A stretch of DNA of 64,000 bases from Oceanobacillus sp. FSL K6-2867 (GCF_037963145.1 NZ_CP150144.1:3348001-3412000), one strand, 5' to 3'. Counted from the first letter of the stretch, positions 44,505 through 54,947 are shown. Notes: generated by a model from the sequence alone, not told the origin. Numbers and translations are program-made.

Positions 44505-45434
44505 GTGAATTATGAAAGATTGAAAACATTTGTAGCTGTTGCCGAAAAGAAGAGCTTTTCCGAGGCAGCTAAAGTATTATTTGTTTCCCAGCCAACCATT
44601 ACCTCGCAGATTAAAGCGCTGGAAGAGGAGCTTCATACCAAACTATTTGAACGAACAACAAAAAGAGTTGAGATGACAGAAGCTGCGTTGATTTTAATAA
44701 AATATGCTAGGGAGATTATCCGACTGAGTGATGCTGCGCAGGAGAAAATACAGGAGATTGGCAGCAACATCCATGGAGATTTAGAAATAGGATGCAGTTT
44801 TACCATTGGAGAATACATTTTGCCTACATTTTTAAAGCGATTCAAAGACAATTTTCCAATGGTGCAGATTCGAGCTGATATTTCTAATTCCGATACAATT
44901 ATTTCCTGTATAAAGAATCATTCCGTGGATGTTGGATTAATTGAAACTCCAATTGATGACCCACAAATTACTTTGGAACCGTTTTTAACAGATGAACTAT
45001 TATTAATAGCAGCTCCTGATTTTTTAAAAGAAAATGATGGTAAGGTTTCCGCAGAGCACTTGAAAAAGATCCCGCTTATTATGAGAGAGAAGGGATCTGG
45101 TACAAGGGCAGTAGTTAATCACTATTTGCAGATGGCGGGCATACTCGAAAGCGAACTTAACATCGTAATGGAACTAGGAAGTACAGAATCTGTAAAAGCT
45201 GCAGTTGAAGCTGGGTTAGGTGTGTCTATTATATCAAAAGCAACGATTTTAAAAGAAAAAAAGCTAAGTCTTTTAACAACATATCCAATTAAAAATATAG
45301 CATTCTATCGTTACTTTTATATTGTAATGCGTAAAGATCAGGTTTTGAAGTCAACTGCAGATTTATTTTTGAATGAATTGAAAAAAAGCGCAAATGACAA
45401 TCCATACAAGTCATTTAATCCACTTGCTCAATAA
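44505..45434 (+). CDS. LysR-family regulator of the taurine genes
   Basis: A 309-residue LysR-type regulator. The N-terminal helix-turn-helix is in [25 protein letters not shown] (residues 16-40). The effector domain begins near residue 88 ([17 protein letters not shown]) and resembles the CysB/CysL type. Start is GTG 44505, with GAGGGGATGG seven bases upstream. It lies between tpa and xsc in the same direction, so it is probably their local activator. The effector is likely taurine or sulfoacetaldehyde (inference). Confidence 0.85.
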   Translation: MNYERLKTFVAVAEKKSFSEAAKVLFVSQPTITSQIKALEEELHTKLFERTTKRVEMTEAALILIKYAREIIRLSDAAQEKIQEIGSNIHGDLEIGCSFTIGEYILPTFLKRFKDNFPMVQIRADISNSDTIISCIKNHSVDVGLIETPIDDPQITLEPFLTDELLLIAAPDFLKENDGKVSAEHLKKIPLIMREKGSGTRAVVNHYLQMAGILESELNIVMELGSTESVKAAVEAGLGVSIISKATILKEKKLSLLTTYPIKNIAFYRYFYIVMRKDQVLKSTADLFLNELKKSANDNPYKSFNPLAQ

Positions 45435-45450
45435 AAGGGAGGAATTGCTA

Positions 45451-47235
45451 ATGGTAAAGCAGCAGGCAGAAATGGAAAAAGGTGTCCTTGAAAAGGTAAA
45501 AATGACGCCAAGTGAAGCAATTGTTGAAACACTTGTAGCTGAAGGGATAAAAGAAGTATACGGAATCGTGGGTTCAGCTTTTATGGATATGCTGGATTTA
45601 TTTCCAACTGCTGGGATCCGGTTTTTGCCGGTAAGACATGAACAAAGCGCAGCACATATGGCTGACGCGTATACACGAGTGTCGGGAGTTGCAGGGGTAG
45701 TTATTGGTCAAAACGGTCCTGGTATTACAAATATGGTTACATCGGTAGCAGCTGCAAACCAAGCACATACGCCAATGGTAGTCATATCACCTTCAGCAGG
45801 AACTCCGACCATCGGATGGGATGGTTTCCAGGAAGCGGATCAGGTTTCCATTTTTAGTGCAATTACAAAAGAAACGGTACGTGTCACGCATAAAAGTCGT
45901 GTAGCCGATTGTTTAAGAACGGCTTTCCGGATCGCTTATGCAGAGCGTGGTCCAGTCCTTTACGATATCCCGAGAGACTTATTTTATGGGGAGCTCGAGG
46001 ATCAAATCCTTCAGCCACATCAATATCGTGCAGATTCTAGAGGAAGTGGAGATCCTGCCTTAACAAAACAAGCAGTAGAGCTTTTAAAGCACGCAAAAAA
46101 TCCAGTAATTATTTCAGGACGCGGTGCAGTTGATGCTGATGGGGTGGACACCGTTGTTAAAATTGCAGAACACCTGACAATTCCAGCAGCAGTGTCTTAT
46201 ATGCATAATGACGCATTTCCAGCTGATCACCCACTAGCAGTCGGCCCGATTGGTTATATGGGAGCTAAATCTGCAATGAATACGTTAAAGAATGCTGACG
46301 TAGTACTAGCGATTGGAACGAGGCTATCCGTCTTTGGCACATTGCCTTGTTACGATATCGATTATTTCCCGAAAGCTGCAAAAATCATTCAAGTGGATAT
46401 TAATCCAAGAAATATCGCTCGAACACACCCAGTTGAAGTAGGAATTATTGGGGATGCCAAAGCAACAAGTGACGAAATTTATAGATTACTGAAAGAGGCA
46501 GTTCCTAGTCCAGACAAAAAACAATATCGATTAGAGGAAGTAAGCAAAGAAAAAACAGCATGGGAAAAAGAGTTGGTAGACCTCGCTATGGAAGATGGTT
46601 CACCAATTAATCCAAGACGTGCGCTCTTAGAGCTGACAAAAGTGTTACCAGATAATACGATTATTTCTACCGATATTGGAAACGTCTCATCGACTGCAAA
46701 TGCTTATTTAAGATTTAATCAAACGAGACGTCATATAGCTGCATTAACTTTTGGAAATACTGGTTTTGCATATCCAGCAGCACTCGGAGCTCAGCTTGCA
46801 GAGCCAGATTCACCAGTCGTTGCAATTATTGGGGATGGGGCTTGGGGAATGAGCTTACACGAGGTAAGTACTGCTGTTGAGCAAAATATCCCAGTTATTG
46901 CCTGTGTGTTCAATAACAAATCATGGGCTGCTGAAAAGAAAAATCAAGTAGATTATTATAATAATCGCTTTATCGGGTCAAACATCCAAGCACCAGAGTT
47001 TGCCGAGGTAGCTAAATCAATGGGTGCCTTAGGTTATACGATTGAAAAGCCAGAAGATATTGGACCTGTTGTGAAAGAAGTATTAGAGAAGCGTAAGCCA
47101 GCAGTTTTAAACATTTATGTTGACGGGACACAACTTGCGCCACCATTTAGAAGAGATGCATTGCAGTTACCGACAAGATTGCTAGATAAATATAAGCATT
47201 TGGATTATGAGACATGGGGTGCTGATAAAAACTAG
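45451..47235 (+). CDS. xsc: Sulfoacetaldehyde acetyltransferase (Xsc)
   Basis: A 594-residue thiamine-diphosphate enzyme. It cleaves sulfoacetaldehyde with phosphate to acetyl phosphate and sulfite. The N-terminal domain includes [18 protein letters not shown] with the catalytic Glu. The central domain has [13 protein letters not shown]. The C-terminal ThDP motif is [12 protein letters not shown] through [11 protein letters not shown] (about residues 462-497). The length and the [17 protein letters not shown] stretch are typical of Xsc rather than acetolactate synthase. Start ATG 45451 has AAAAGGGAGG upstream. With Tpa it completes taurine desulfonation; no sulfite exporter is visible. Confidence 0.93.
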   Translation: MVKQQAEMEKGVLEKVKMTPSEAIVETLVAEGIKEVYGIVGSAFMDMLDLFPTAGIRFLPVRHEQSAAHMADAYTRVSGVAGVVIGQNGPGITNMVTSVAAANQAHTPMVVISPSAGTPTIGWDGFQEADQVSIFSAITKETVRVTHKSRVADCLRTAFRIAYAERGPVLYDIPRDLFYGELEDQILQPHQYRADSRGSGDPALTKQAVELLKHAKNPVIISGRGAVDADGVDTVVKIAEHLTIPAAVSYMHNDAFPADHPLAVGPIGYMGAKSAMNTLKNADVVLAIGTRLSVFGTLPCYDIDYFPKAAKIIQVDINPRNIARTHPVEVGIIGDAKATSDEIYRLLKEAVPSPDKKQYRLEEVSKEKTAWEKELVDLAMEDGSPINPRRALLELTKVLPDNTIISTDIGNVSSTANAYLRFNQTRRHIAALTFGNTGFAYPAALGAQLAEPDSPVVAIIGDGAWGMSLHEVSTAVEQNIPVIACVFNNKSWAAEKKNQVDYYNNRFIGSNIQAPEFAEVAKSMGALGYTIEKPEDIGPVVKEVLEKRKPAVLNIYVDGTQLAPPFRRDALQLPTRLLDKYKHLDYETWGADKN

Positions 47236-47248
47236 ATTTATTATTGGG

Positions 47249-47290
47249 AAACCTCTATACTGCGCGATATGTCGTATAGAGGTTTTTATT
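47249..47290. terminator. Terminator after xsc
   Basis: AAACCTCTATAC (47249-47260) pairs with GTATAGAGGTTT (47274-47285), followed by TTATT. It lies between converging genes. Confidence 0.88.
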
Positions 47291-47309
47291 TATATACTTG
47301 CATGCCCTG

Positions 47310-48296
47310 CTATTTAGTTAAAAGCTCCCAAATCTTCGGATTGATTAAGGTAGGTGGTTTTTCCCCATTAAGACCAGCTTCAAGGTTTTTAGCTGCTAAC
47401 TCCGACATTTTTAATTCGGTTTCATATGTGGAAGATCCAACATGTGGCAGCGTAACAACATTTTTCATCCCTAATAATGGATTGTTAGGTTCAACAGGTT
47501 CTTGTTCAAATACATCTAGACCTGCAGCAGCAATTTCCCCAGTTTGCAATGCTTCGATTAAATCCTTTTCTACGACTGTTTTTCCACGTGAAGCATTAAT
47601 AAAAATTGCTGAATTCTTCATAAGCTGAAATTCTCTTTTACTAATAAGCCCTTTTGTTTCCGGGGTAAGCGGGGTAATTAAAACAGGAAAATCAGATTTG
47701 GACAACAATTCATCTAAACTGCAATATGTCGCATCAAATTTTTCTTCGATATCCTGCTTTCTTGTACGGCTATGATACAAAACGTTCATATCAAATCCAA
47801 ACTTAGCGCGTTGTGCAATTGCCTGTCCAATTCTCCCCATTCCAATAACACCTATTGTTTTGTGATGTACATCGACACCATAATAGTCTGCACCTAATGC
47901 TTCTACCCATTGTTTAGATTTAACCAAATTGTCTAGTTCTGGAATGCGTCTTGCAGCTGCAAGTAAAATACCAAACACGGTATCAGCAACAGTATCTGTT
48001 AATACATCCGGTGTATTTGTCGCCATAATATTTCGCTTTGATATTTCATCGATATCCAAATTATTATAACCAACAGAAACATTACTCACGATTTTTAATT
48101 CAGGGGCATTGTCTAACAATCCTTTATTCACCTCTAAGGCTAATCCAATAATACCTTCTGCCTCTTTCAGATGCTCCAGGAATTCTTCGTTAGTTCTCGT
48201 ATCAATATTTTTAAAAAATTTCACATCGTACTTTTTTTGCAGACTTTCAAGTACTGGTTTTTCAAGCCGCTCATAAACAATTATTTTTTTCTTCAT
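47310..48296 (-). CDS. D-2-hydroxyacid dehydrogenase (glyoxylate/hydroxypyruvate reductase type)
   Basis: A 328-residue D-isomer-specific 2-hydroxyacid dehydrogenase. The NAD-binding GMGRIGQAIAQRAKFGF is near residue 150. The catalytic Arg is in NASRGKTVVEKDLIEAL, Glu in DVFEQEPVEPNNPL and His in LPHVGSSTYET (about residue 281). The closest named group is GhrB/TkrA, which reduces glyoxylate, hydroxypyruvate or 2-ketogluconate. Start ATG 48296 has AAGGAG nine bases upstream. It converges on xsc, so a role in sulfonate metabolism is not implied; a link with glycerate kinase at 60.1 kb is equally possible. Confidence 0.8.
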   Translation of the reverse strand: MKKKIIVYERLEKPVLESLQKKYDVKFFKNIDTRTNEEFLEHLKEAEGIIGLALEVNKGLLDNAPELKIVSNVSVGYNNLDIDEISKRNIMATNTPDVLTDTVADTVFGILLAAARRIPELDNLVKSKQWVEALGADYYGVDVHHKTIGVIGMGRIGQAIAQRAKFGFDMNVLYHSRTRKQDIEEKFDATYCSLDELLSKSDFPVLITPLTPETKGLISKREFQLMKNSAIFINASRGKTVVEKDLIEALQTGEIAAAGLDVFEQEPVEPNNPLLGMKNVVTLPHVGSSTYETELKMSELAAKNLEAGLNGEKPPTLINPKIWELLTK

Positions 48297-48612
48297 CTTC
48301 ATAAGCTCCTTCAAGTAATCTCTCGGTTTGTTGATGGTTGTTTTTCTGGCAATTTAAACGTAACTTTGATTGTTGAGATTGTCAATGTTCGAATTTAATT
48401 AAAATTATAAAGTTTATCTTCTAATCAATCAGTGATTCTGATAATTTACCCTCTTTCGAATACATTGACTCCGTTTATACCTAATGATAAAGTATAAATA
48501 ATCTATTTTTATAGTAACGTACTACCGAATTGTATAGTATTTGCATGAATGATTAGATTCATTTTACATATTGAAAAAACAGCAACCAAGTGAATGACAA
48601 AGGGGAGATTGG
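48297..48612. other. Divergent promoter region
   Basis: About 315 A+T-rich bases between divergent genes. No gene is seen. It must hold promoters for both neighbours, but none stands out clearly. Confidence 0.35.
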
Positions 48613-50070
48613 ATGAATTGGTGGTTAATTTGGATTGTAGTATTTTTAATTGTAATTTTTGGTATAAGCATTATATCCTCTCGAAAAATTGAAACCTCAG
48701 ATGACTTTTTAATGGCAAACTTCAGCCTTGGATTCTTTCCTATCACAGGAACAGTTATAGCTACCGTTACTGGTTCCGCTGCACTTATCGGTGGAGCTGG
48801 AAAAGGCTTTGAAATCGGCATCTCTTATTTTATTACTTCTATTAGTTTCGTTTCTTTTACTATTCTATTTGTTGCTATTCTAACTCCAACCATACGTAAA
48901 CTGAAATTATATACAATACCAGATCTATTTATAAAACGGTTTGGAAAGGCATCTGCCTTGCTTCCGGCTTTAATCATTGGATTGCTTTATATGACACCTA
49001 CATTTGCGATGCAACTAGTAGGGATGGGCTCTATTCTGGCATCTATCACCATTATTTCTGTAACATGGGGAATTGTTATCGGTTTTATAATCAGTCTCAT
49101 ATTTACACTTATGGGAGGGATGTTTAGTGTTGCTTGGACAGATACGGTACAAACCATTGTAATTCTGGCAGGGGTTATTTTATTGTTTTTCCTCGGGCTT
49201 AACCATATTGGGGGAGCAGCGGTGCTGGTAAATGAAACTCCAAAGCATCTGTTTAATTTTTTCAGTATTGGTAGTAAGGAATTATTAAACTGGTTCCTTG
49301 TATTCGGACCATTCTATATGGTATGGCAAACAACATGGCAGCGCCTATCAGCAGCAAAGTCTACTAAAATTGCAAAATGGTCAGTTACTACCGGCTTTAT
49401 TATTTCCGGTTTAATTGGTTTACTAGCAATATTAATTGGAATTATGGCTGTCCAAACATTAAATACAAGTACACTTCCTGATCAGGTTTACACTCAATTT
49501 CTTGTAGACATATTTCCAGCTCCATTAGGTGGATTATTCATGGTGTCACTATTAGCGGCACTGTTAACCGGGGCAACGTCATTCTTGCTTAGTGGGGCAA
49601 TTAATATTGCAAAAGATATTTACCAGGAATGGATTGCACCTGATGCAGAAGATGCCCAGTTGTTAAAAACATCCCGCATTTCCGTATTGGGCATGGCTAT
49701 CCTCGGATTAGGGATTGCACTATATATTACAGATATTATAGCTATCTATCAATTTGCTCTTTCCTATACAGCTGTAACACTCGTTGCTCCTGTAATGGCT
49801 GCGCTGTTCTGGAAGCGTGCTACAAAAACAGGAGTAATTGTAAGTATGGTTGGTAGTATTATTGTTTGTTCTTTATGGAAGCTTGCTGGAACACCTTATG
49901 GAGTCCATGAAATTTTACCAGGATTAATCATATCTTTTCTATTATTAATTATTGTTAGTCTTAATACAAAACATTCAGCTGACGAAGAGGTCACAGCTTA
50001 CTTCTTCTCATTGAGAGCAGTGGGAGATCCTGCAGAGCAAGATTCAGTTGAAAAAATAACAGGTTCATAA
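48613..50070 (+). CDS. Sodium:solute symporter (SSS family)
   Basis: A 485-residue SSS-family transporter with about 13 helices. Typical features are the N-terminal SSRKIETSDDFLMANFSLGFF, TGSAALIGGAGKGFEIG near residue 57 (Na+ site region) and GGMFSVAWTDTVQ near residue 169. It shares an operon with the amidohydrolase 33 bases downstream, so it probably imports that enzyme's substrate. The substrate is unknown. RBS AAAGGGGAG precedes the ATG. Confidence 0.82.
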   Translation: MNWWLIWIVVFLIVIFGISIISSRKIETSDDFLMANFSLGFFPITGTVIATVTGSAALIGGAGKGFEIGISYFITSISFVSFTILFVAILTPTIRKLKLYTIPDLFIKRFGKASALLPALIIGLLYMTPTFAMQLVGMGSILASITIISVTWGIVIGFIISLIFTLMGGMFSVAWTDTVQTIVILAGVILLFFLGLNHIGGAAVLVNETPKHLFNFFSIGSKELLNWFLVFGPFYMVWQTTWQRLSAAKSTKIAKWSVTTGFIISGLIGLLAILIGIMAVQTLNTSTLPDQVYTQFLVDIFPAPLGGLFMVSLLAALLTGATSFLLSGAINIAKDIYQEWIAPDAEDAQLLKTSRISVLGMAILGLGIALYITDIIAIYQFALSYTAVTLVAPVMAALFWKRATKTGVIVSMVGSIIVCSLWKLAGTPYGVHEILPGLIISFLLLIIVSLNTKHSADEEVTAYFFSLRAVGDPAEQDSVEKITGS

Positions 50071-50103
50071 ATTTTAGCTACCCTGACAAAAAGGAGATAA
50101 ACA

Positions 50104-51765
50104 ATGGATAAAATAAATGTTTTAATCACAAATGCCAATATATTAACACTTGATGAGCAAAATACAATTGCTCGTTCTTTAGCTATTTCAAATGGTCGAA
50201 TTAATAAAATATGGGTAGAACCAGAACCACCAAGCACCTTTTCTGTAGAACCGGATACAGAGGTTATTGATTTAAAAGGAAAAACATTAATTCCCGGTTT
50301 TATCGACACACATAATCACATTTTAATGTACTCCCTGAATAAAAATAAGGTTAATTGCAGTACACCACCGAATGAAAGTATTGATGACATATTACAACGA
50401 ATTAAAGGGAAAGCAAATTCAACTCCAAAAGGACAATGGGTGGAGGGATACGGTTATGACGATACACTTTTAAAAGAACAGAGACATCCAACAAGGGAAG
50501 AGCTGGACAAGATTGCACCTGAGCACCCTGTATGTATTACGCATATTTCCAGTCATTTTGCTGCTGTCAATTCAAAGGCATTGGAACTGGCTGGAGTTGA
50601 CGAACAAATAAAGAACTCCAAGGGAGGTTTTTTTGGACGTGATAAGAATGGACGTTTAGATGGTGTGCTTCATGAAATACCTGCAATGGAATTTGTGCAA
50701 AAAGTAATTCCCGTACCGACAGTAGATGAAATGGTAACAGCACTGGGAGAGGGGTCAAAGGATTATTTAGCCCAAGGGATTACAACAAATGCGGATGCAG
50801 GAGTAGGTTTGTTTTTGGGGGAATCAGAATTAGAAGCGCATCTGACAGCAGCACAACAAGGTATTAATCCAATGTATTCGCAATTAATGATTATACATAC
50901 ACTTCTGCGAGAGGGAGAGAAGTTTGGTAATTACACAGCGGAACAACTAAATGAAGAAATAATGAATGAATCTAATGGTAAAGCTTGCCTGGACAGTGCA
51001 AAAATGTTTCAGGATGGATCCATCCAAGGCCTGACTGGTGCACTAAGGGAACCTTATTATATTAATTCAGATGTTGTTGGAGAATTATTTCATTTTCAAG
51101 ATGATTTTAACGAGGAAATTCTAAACTTACACAAGCGAGGATTTCGAGTGACCATTCATGGCAATGGCGATCGGGCAATAGGCTCCATCCTGGAAGGGTA
51201 TGCCTATGCTCAAGAAAAGTATCCAAGAGATGACCATCGTCACCGGATAGAGCATGTACAAACGGCAACAACTAACGATCTTGATAAAATGCAGCAGCTT
51301 AACGTAGCTGGCTCGGTCTTTATTAATCATGTTTATTTTTGGGGTGACCGCCATAAGCGAATTTTCCTTGGTCCGGAGCGTTCCAGAAGAATAAGTCCGT
51401 TAGGGGATATTGTAAAACGGGATATTCTATTTGCATTACATTCCGATTGTCCAGTCACTCCGATTTCACCACTATTTTCTGTTTGGGCAGCTGTTAATCG
51501 CCTGACGAATGAAGGGGAAATACTGGGACCAGAACAAAGAATCGATGTTATAACTGCACTAAAATCGATGACCATCTATGGAGCAAAAATGAATTTTAGT
51601 GAAGATACTGTGGGAAGTATTGAAATAGGAAAACGGGCAGACTTTGCTGTTTTAGATAAAGACCCAACGAAAGTGAACCCATATGAAATCAAAGACATCA
51701 CAGTGGAAGCAACACTGATTAATGGAAAAATAGTATACGAAAAACAAGGCGCACTTTTAGGTTAA
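50104..51765 (+). CDS. YtcJ-type amidohydrolase
   Basis: A 553-residue amidohydrolase of the YtcJ/N-substituted-formamide deformylase group. Metal-site features are GFIDTHNHILMYS near residue 67, the VTIHGNGDRAI histidine near residue 350, HRIEHVQTA near residue 382 and ALHSDCPVTPISP (Asp) near residue 447. It hydrolyses an amide-type bond; the exact substrate is unknown. It lies after the SSS transporter with AAAGGAG before the ATG, and ends at a terminator. Confidence 0.82.
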   Translation: MDKINVLITNANILTLDEQNTIARSLAISNGRINKIWVEPEPPSTFSVEPDTEVIDLKGKTLIPGFIDTHNHILMYSLNKNKVNCSTPPNESIDDILQRIKGKANSTPKGQWVEGYGYDDTLLKEQRHPTREELDKIAPEHPVCITHISSHFAAVNSKALELAGVDEQIKNSKGGFFGRDKNGRLDGVLHEIPAMEFVQKVIPVPTVDEMVTALGEGSKDYLAQGITTNADAGVGLFLGESELEAHLTAAQQGINPMYSQLMIIHTLLREGEKFGNYTAEQLNEEIMNESNGKACLDSAKMFQDGSIQGLTGALREPYYINSDVVGELFHFQDDFNEEILNLHKRGFRVTIHGNGDRAIGSILEGYAYAQEKYPRDDHRHRIEHVQTATTNDLDKMQQLNVAGSVFINHVYFWGDRHKRIFLGPERSRRISPLGDIVKRDILFALHSDCPVTPISPLFSVWAAVNRLTNEGEILGPEQRIDVITALKSMTIYGAKMNFSEDTVGSIEIGKRADFAVLDKDPTKVNPYEIKDITVEATLINGKIVYEKQGALLG

Positions 51766-51800
51766 AATGTATTAGCGAACTTAATATCTTAGAATTGTAA

Positions 51801-51834
51801 AACCACCGTACTAGATTTCCTTGATACGGTGGTT
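51801..51834. terminator. Intrinsic terminator
   Basis: AACCACCGTA (51801-51810) pairs with TACGGTGGTT (51825-51834) between converging genes. Confidence 0.82.
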
Positions 51835-51904
51835 ATTATATGTGGTGATAATCAAATTCTAAGTGTTGAAACTATTGGACCTGAAAGAAGATGAAATCGT
51901 AAAC

Positions 51905-53395
51905 CTACGATGATACATTCTCCAAATCATCCTCAAACTCGGATTCTTCTTTATCCTTAAAGTCACCTAAAATTAAATGATCCAGCTCTGCTTTTGGAAG
52001 TGCGCGAATATGTTTAAATTTAATGAGGAAGAAGAGAGCTCCCAGTCCTAACCAAACGAGTAAAGCTATCCATGAAGGGGTGCTTAAAAATCCTGGTGAC
52101 CCTGGTACGATTAATAATAGAAGGAAGCCGGCACTGCTTAGGATGCCTAATAGACATAGAAACTTTCTTCCAGGGGAGACTGTAGCACGTTTATTGTCCC
52201 TTTTATTATTGCTGTCTGACCACTTAAATAATCGGTATGCTATAAAGCAAGTATAGAAGTATGCAATGGTGACTCCAAGTGCGGACATATCAACAACCCA
52301 TAATAATGCTTCTCGCCCAAAAAAAGGTGCAAAAAGTGTAAATGCTAACGTGAATAAAATACCAGCATAAGGCGTTTTATGGGATCGGTGTAATTTTCCA
52401 AAAACCGCTGGAATAACTTTTGCTCTTCCCATGGCAAACAATAAACGACTGGCAGACATGTAGAATCCATTCAATCCTGTCAGAATACCCATAATCAAGG
52501 CAAACGATAATAAAATAACACCAATTGTTCCATAGGCGTTTTCAACAAGCATAGCTGTTCCCCAAACTGAACCGGCTTGAACAGCTTCCATCCATGGCTG
52601 ACCAATTCCAGTTGCAATAACAGTCATTGAGTAAGTAAGAGCTGCAAAAACTAAGGCAATAACGATAATACGAAAAGCTTTTTTGGGTGAAAAGTTAAAT
52701 TCCTCAGCAGCCTGAGGGATATTATCAAAACCAATATAAGCCCATGGCGCAATTGCAATTATTGCTGCTATCGATGCAATAGATCCGACTCCAGGCTGAA
52801 AGAGAGGTTGTAAATTGGAAAAGGAACTTGTGGGGTGAATAATCATAGCAATGGTTAATAATAGAACCCCACCAAATAAGCAGACGCAAAACACAAATTG
52901 ACTAAATGCTGAAGAACTTGCACCACGGATATTGACAAGGGAGAAAATAGTTAATGCAGCACAGGCTACAATAACTTCTCCAGTGTAAACCTCCCAGCCT
53001 GCAATTGTATACATGTAACCTTGTTCTACAACCCTTGGAAAGACGAATTTTCCGAGAAGTGCTAGAGCAGAAGCATTAAGCGCAACAATTGCAACATATC
53101 CTAATGTCAAGAACCACCCACAAATAAAAGCATGATATCTGCCTAAACCATAATAAGCGTATGCGAACCCTCCTCCAGTTACTGGCAGTTTTTCGATAAG
53201 AGAGCTGAAGCTAACTCCAATGATAATCATAAGAACTGCACCAATTGAAAATCCGATAATTACCCCAAGTGGCCCAGCCATAGACAGCCAGTCTACTGGA
53301 AGCACGAAAGCTCCCCAGCCAATGGCAGATCCAAATGCAATTGCCCAAACCCAATGTGGCTTCAATGTCTTGTTTAATTGCTGACGTTCTTCCAT
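51905..53395 (-). CDS. APC-family amino acid/amine permease
   Basis: A 496-residue transporter with about 12-13 helices. The APC motif GSAIGWGAFVLPVDWL is near residue 22. APWAYIGFDNIPQAAEEFNFS near residue 217 marks helix 6 and its substrate region. The C-terminal tail is acidic. It is divergent from the C45 hydrolase gene, so the pair may handle the same compound. A promoter with an extended -10 and a perfect cre stand just upstream, so glucose repression through CcpA is likely. Confidence 0.82.
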   Translation of the reverse strand: MEERQQLNKTLKPHWVWAIAFGSAIGWGAFVLPVDWLSMAGPLGVIIGFSIGAVLMIIIGVSFSSLIEKLPVTGGGFAYAYYGLGRYHAFICGWFLTLGYVAIVALNASALALLGKFVFPRVVEQGYMYTIAGWEVYTGEVIVACAALTIFSLVNIRGASSSAFSQFVFCVCLFGGVLLLTIAMIIHPTSSFSNLQPLFQPGVGSIASIAAIIAIAPWAYIGFDNIPQAAEEFNFSPKKAFRIIVIALVFAALTYSMTVIATGIGQPWMEAVQAGSVWGTAMLVENAYGTIGVILLSFALIMGILTGLNGFYMSASRLLFAMGRAKVIPAVFGKLHRSHKTPYAGILFTLAFTLFAPFFGREALLWVVDMSALGVTIAYFYTCFIAYRLFKWSDSNNKRDNKRATVSPGRKFLCLLGILSSAGFLLLLIVPGSPGFLSTPSWIALLVWLGLGALFFLIKFKHIRALPKAELDHLILGDFKDKEESEFEDDLENVSS

Positions 53396-53415
53396 ATTTT
53401 ATTCTCCCTTCAAAA

Positions 53416-53429
53416 TGTAAGCGTTGTCA
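53416..53429 (-). promoter_or_regulatory. Perfect cre (CcpA) site
   Basis: TGTAAGCGTTGTCA matches all 14 positions of TGWAANCGNTNWCA. It lies between the predicted promoter and the start codon of the APC gene, a roadblock position. Confidence 0.82.
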
Positions 53430-53443
53430 ATTAAGTTATATAA

Positions 53444-53472
53444 ATTAAAGCATGTAGCGTTTTATTAATCAA
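53444..53472 (-). promoter_or_regulatory. SigA-type promoter of the APC gene
   Basis: On the minus strand TTGATT, a 17-base spacer and TTTAAT, with TG one base before the -10. The cre lies at about +8 to +21. Confidence 0.65.
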
Positions 53473-53696
53473 TAATTTTCGGAAATTTTAATTATTTGAA
53501 TGTGTAATAGAAGTTATTCGGTAATTCTATCGCGTATTTACCTGCGAAAATGGTGAAGCGGGAGAGAAGAAAATTCATATGCAAAAATACATACTTTAAT
53601 ATGGCTTTACTTGTAATATGAAGTTCGTAACGGGATAATTGTAAAGCTAAATGAATAAACACACTTTTATTCATTGAAAGATGATAAACTATACAG

Positions 53697-53710
53697 TGTA
53701 AACGCTATTA
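53697..53710 (+). promoter_or_regulatory. Near-cre upstream of the C45 gene
   Basis: TGTAAACGCTATTA matches 13 of 14 consensus positions (T for C at position 13). It lies about 50 bases before the ATG at 53758. Confidence 0.5.
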
Positions 53711-53757
53711 GTGATGAAGAGCATGATTTTGAATTGTAAAACAAAGGGTGGTTACAG

Positions 53758-54810
53758 ATGAGAGAAGTATACAGTGATATTATTCAATTCCGTGGAAACC
53801 ATTACGATTATGGCTATATGCAAGGTAAGAATCTAAAGGATTCTTTAATTATTAAAAATAGACATCGCGATTGGAAATTGAGAAGACCGCGATTTACAAT
53901 TGATGAGGCTGAGACAAAACAAGCATTTATGCGGTTTGCGCCGGGTATATGGGAAGAACTGCTTGGACTAAGAGATGCACTTCAACAGCCAATGTCGATG
54001 ATTCTTCGCGATTTCGGCAATTATCGTGTGCAACCGGTTTATAGTGGCTGTTCGATTTTGACAGGGAAGGACTATATGATTCGAAACTATGATTATCATC
54101 CGAAAACCTATGAAGGGCGCTACAACCTATTCCAGCCGACCGATGGCGGATATGCGGTTATTGGGCCTTCTCAACGTGTGACTGGGCGAATGGATGGCAT
54201 GAATGAAAAAGGACTTGTAATGGGATATAACTTTATGCACCGCAAAAATCCAGGTGACGGATTTATTTGTCATATGATTGGACGAATTGTTTTGGAAATG
54301 TGTGCTACTGTCGAAGAGGCAATTGAACTTGTGAAGGAGATTCCACATCGGACCTCGTTTAGTTACATAGTGTTAGATGAAAAAGAAGAAACCTATATAA
54401 TTGAAGCCACACCAAGGTCTGTTCAAGTACATCAATCGAATGTCTGTACGAATCATTTTGAGGTGCTCCAGCATGAAAATCGCCGTTTTATTGCAGAGTC
54501 CCAAGAACGATTGCATGCCATCAACAACCAGAAAGCACAAGCAACAGATGCATATAAAGCATTTCGACTGCTGAATGATACGGATAAAGGGGTATTTGTA
54601 AACAACTATAAAAGCTGGTCAGGAACGTTACATACGTCGGCATATTTTCCAAAAGAAAAACAGGCATGGATTGCACTTGGAGGAGATCGGGAGCCGGTAA
54701 AAATTGATTTTGAATCTTGGTTGAGTGGCAAAGATTTAGAACGGAGTAAAATCTTTGGGAAGATAGATACTAGCTCTGGATTTGCTCATATGGATGAAAA
54801 TCCACGTTAA
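53758..54810 (+). CDS. C45-family self-cleaving acyltransferase/amide hydrolase
   Basis: A 350-residue Ntn-type hydrolase of the C45 group (acyl-CoA:6-aminopenicillanate acyltransferase-like). The predicted nucleophile is Cys98 in VYSGCSILTG, which would become the new N-terminus after self-cleavage between Gly97 and Cys98. The core includes MIRNYDYHP near residue 107, RMDGMNEKGLVMGYNF near residue 143 and THFEV-type Asn (VCTNHFEV) near residue 228. Relatives hydrolyse linear or beta-lactam-like amides. It is divergent from the APC permease with cre sites between, so it is probably a catabolic amide hydrolase. RBS AAAGGGTGG lies before the ATG. Confidence 0.8.
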   Translation: MREVYSDIIQFRGNHYDYGYMQGKNLKDSLIIKNRHRDWKLRRPRFTIDEAETKQAFMRFAPGIWEELLGLRDALQQPMSMILRDFGNYRVQPVYSGCSILTGKDYMIRNYDYHPKTYEGRYNLFQPTDGGYAVIGPSQRVTGRMDGMNEKGLVMGYNFMHRKNPGDGFICHMIGRIVLEMCATVEEAIELVKEIPHRTSFSYIVLDEKEETYIIEATPRSVQVHQSNVCTNHFEVLQHENRRFIAESQERLHAINNQKAQATDAYKAFRLLNDTDKGVFVNNYKSWSGTLHTSAYFPKEKQAWIALGGDREPVKIDFESWLSGKDLERSKIFGKIDTSSGFAHMDENPR

Positions 54811-54895
54811 TAGAATAAATAAATCTCTTCATTTAATCGCAAATATTACGGATAGTTGGGATAGTTTGAAGCTTATCTACTATGTTTAATTGGAT

Positions 54896-54947
54896 AGTAT
54901 AAAGAGATTTTCCACGAGGTATTTTTAGTGGAAAATCCCTTTATACT
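54896..54947. terminator. Inverted repeat between converging genes
   Basis: A stem of about 20 bases with one mismatch (54896-54915 with 54928-54947), including GATTTTCCAC/GTGGAAAATC. It touches the stop codon of the OmpA-domain gene. Confidence 0.75.
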
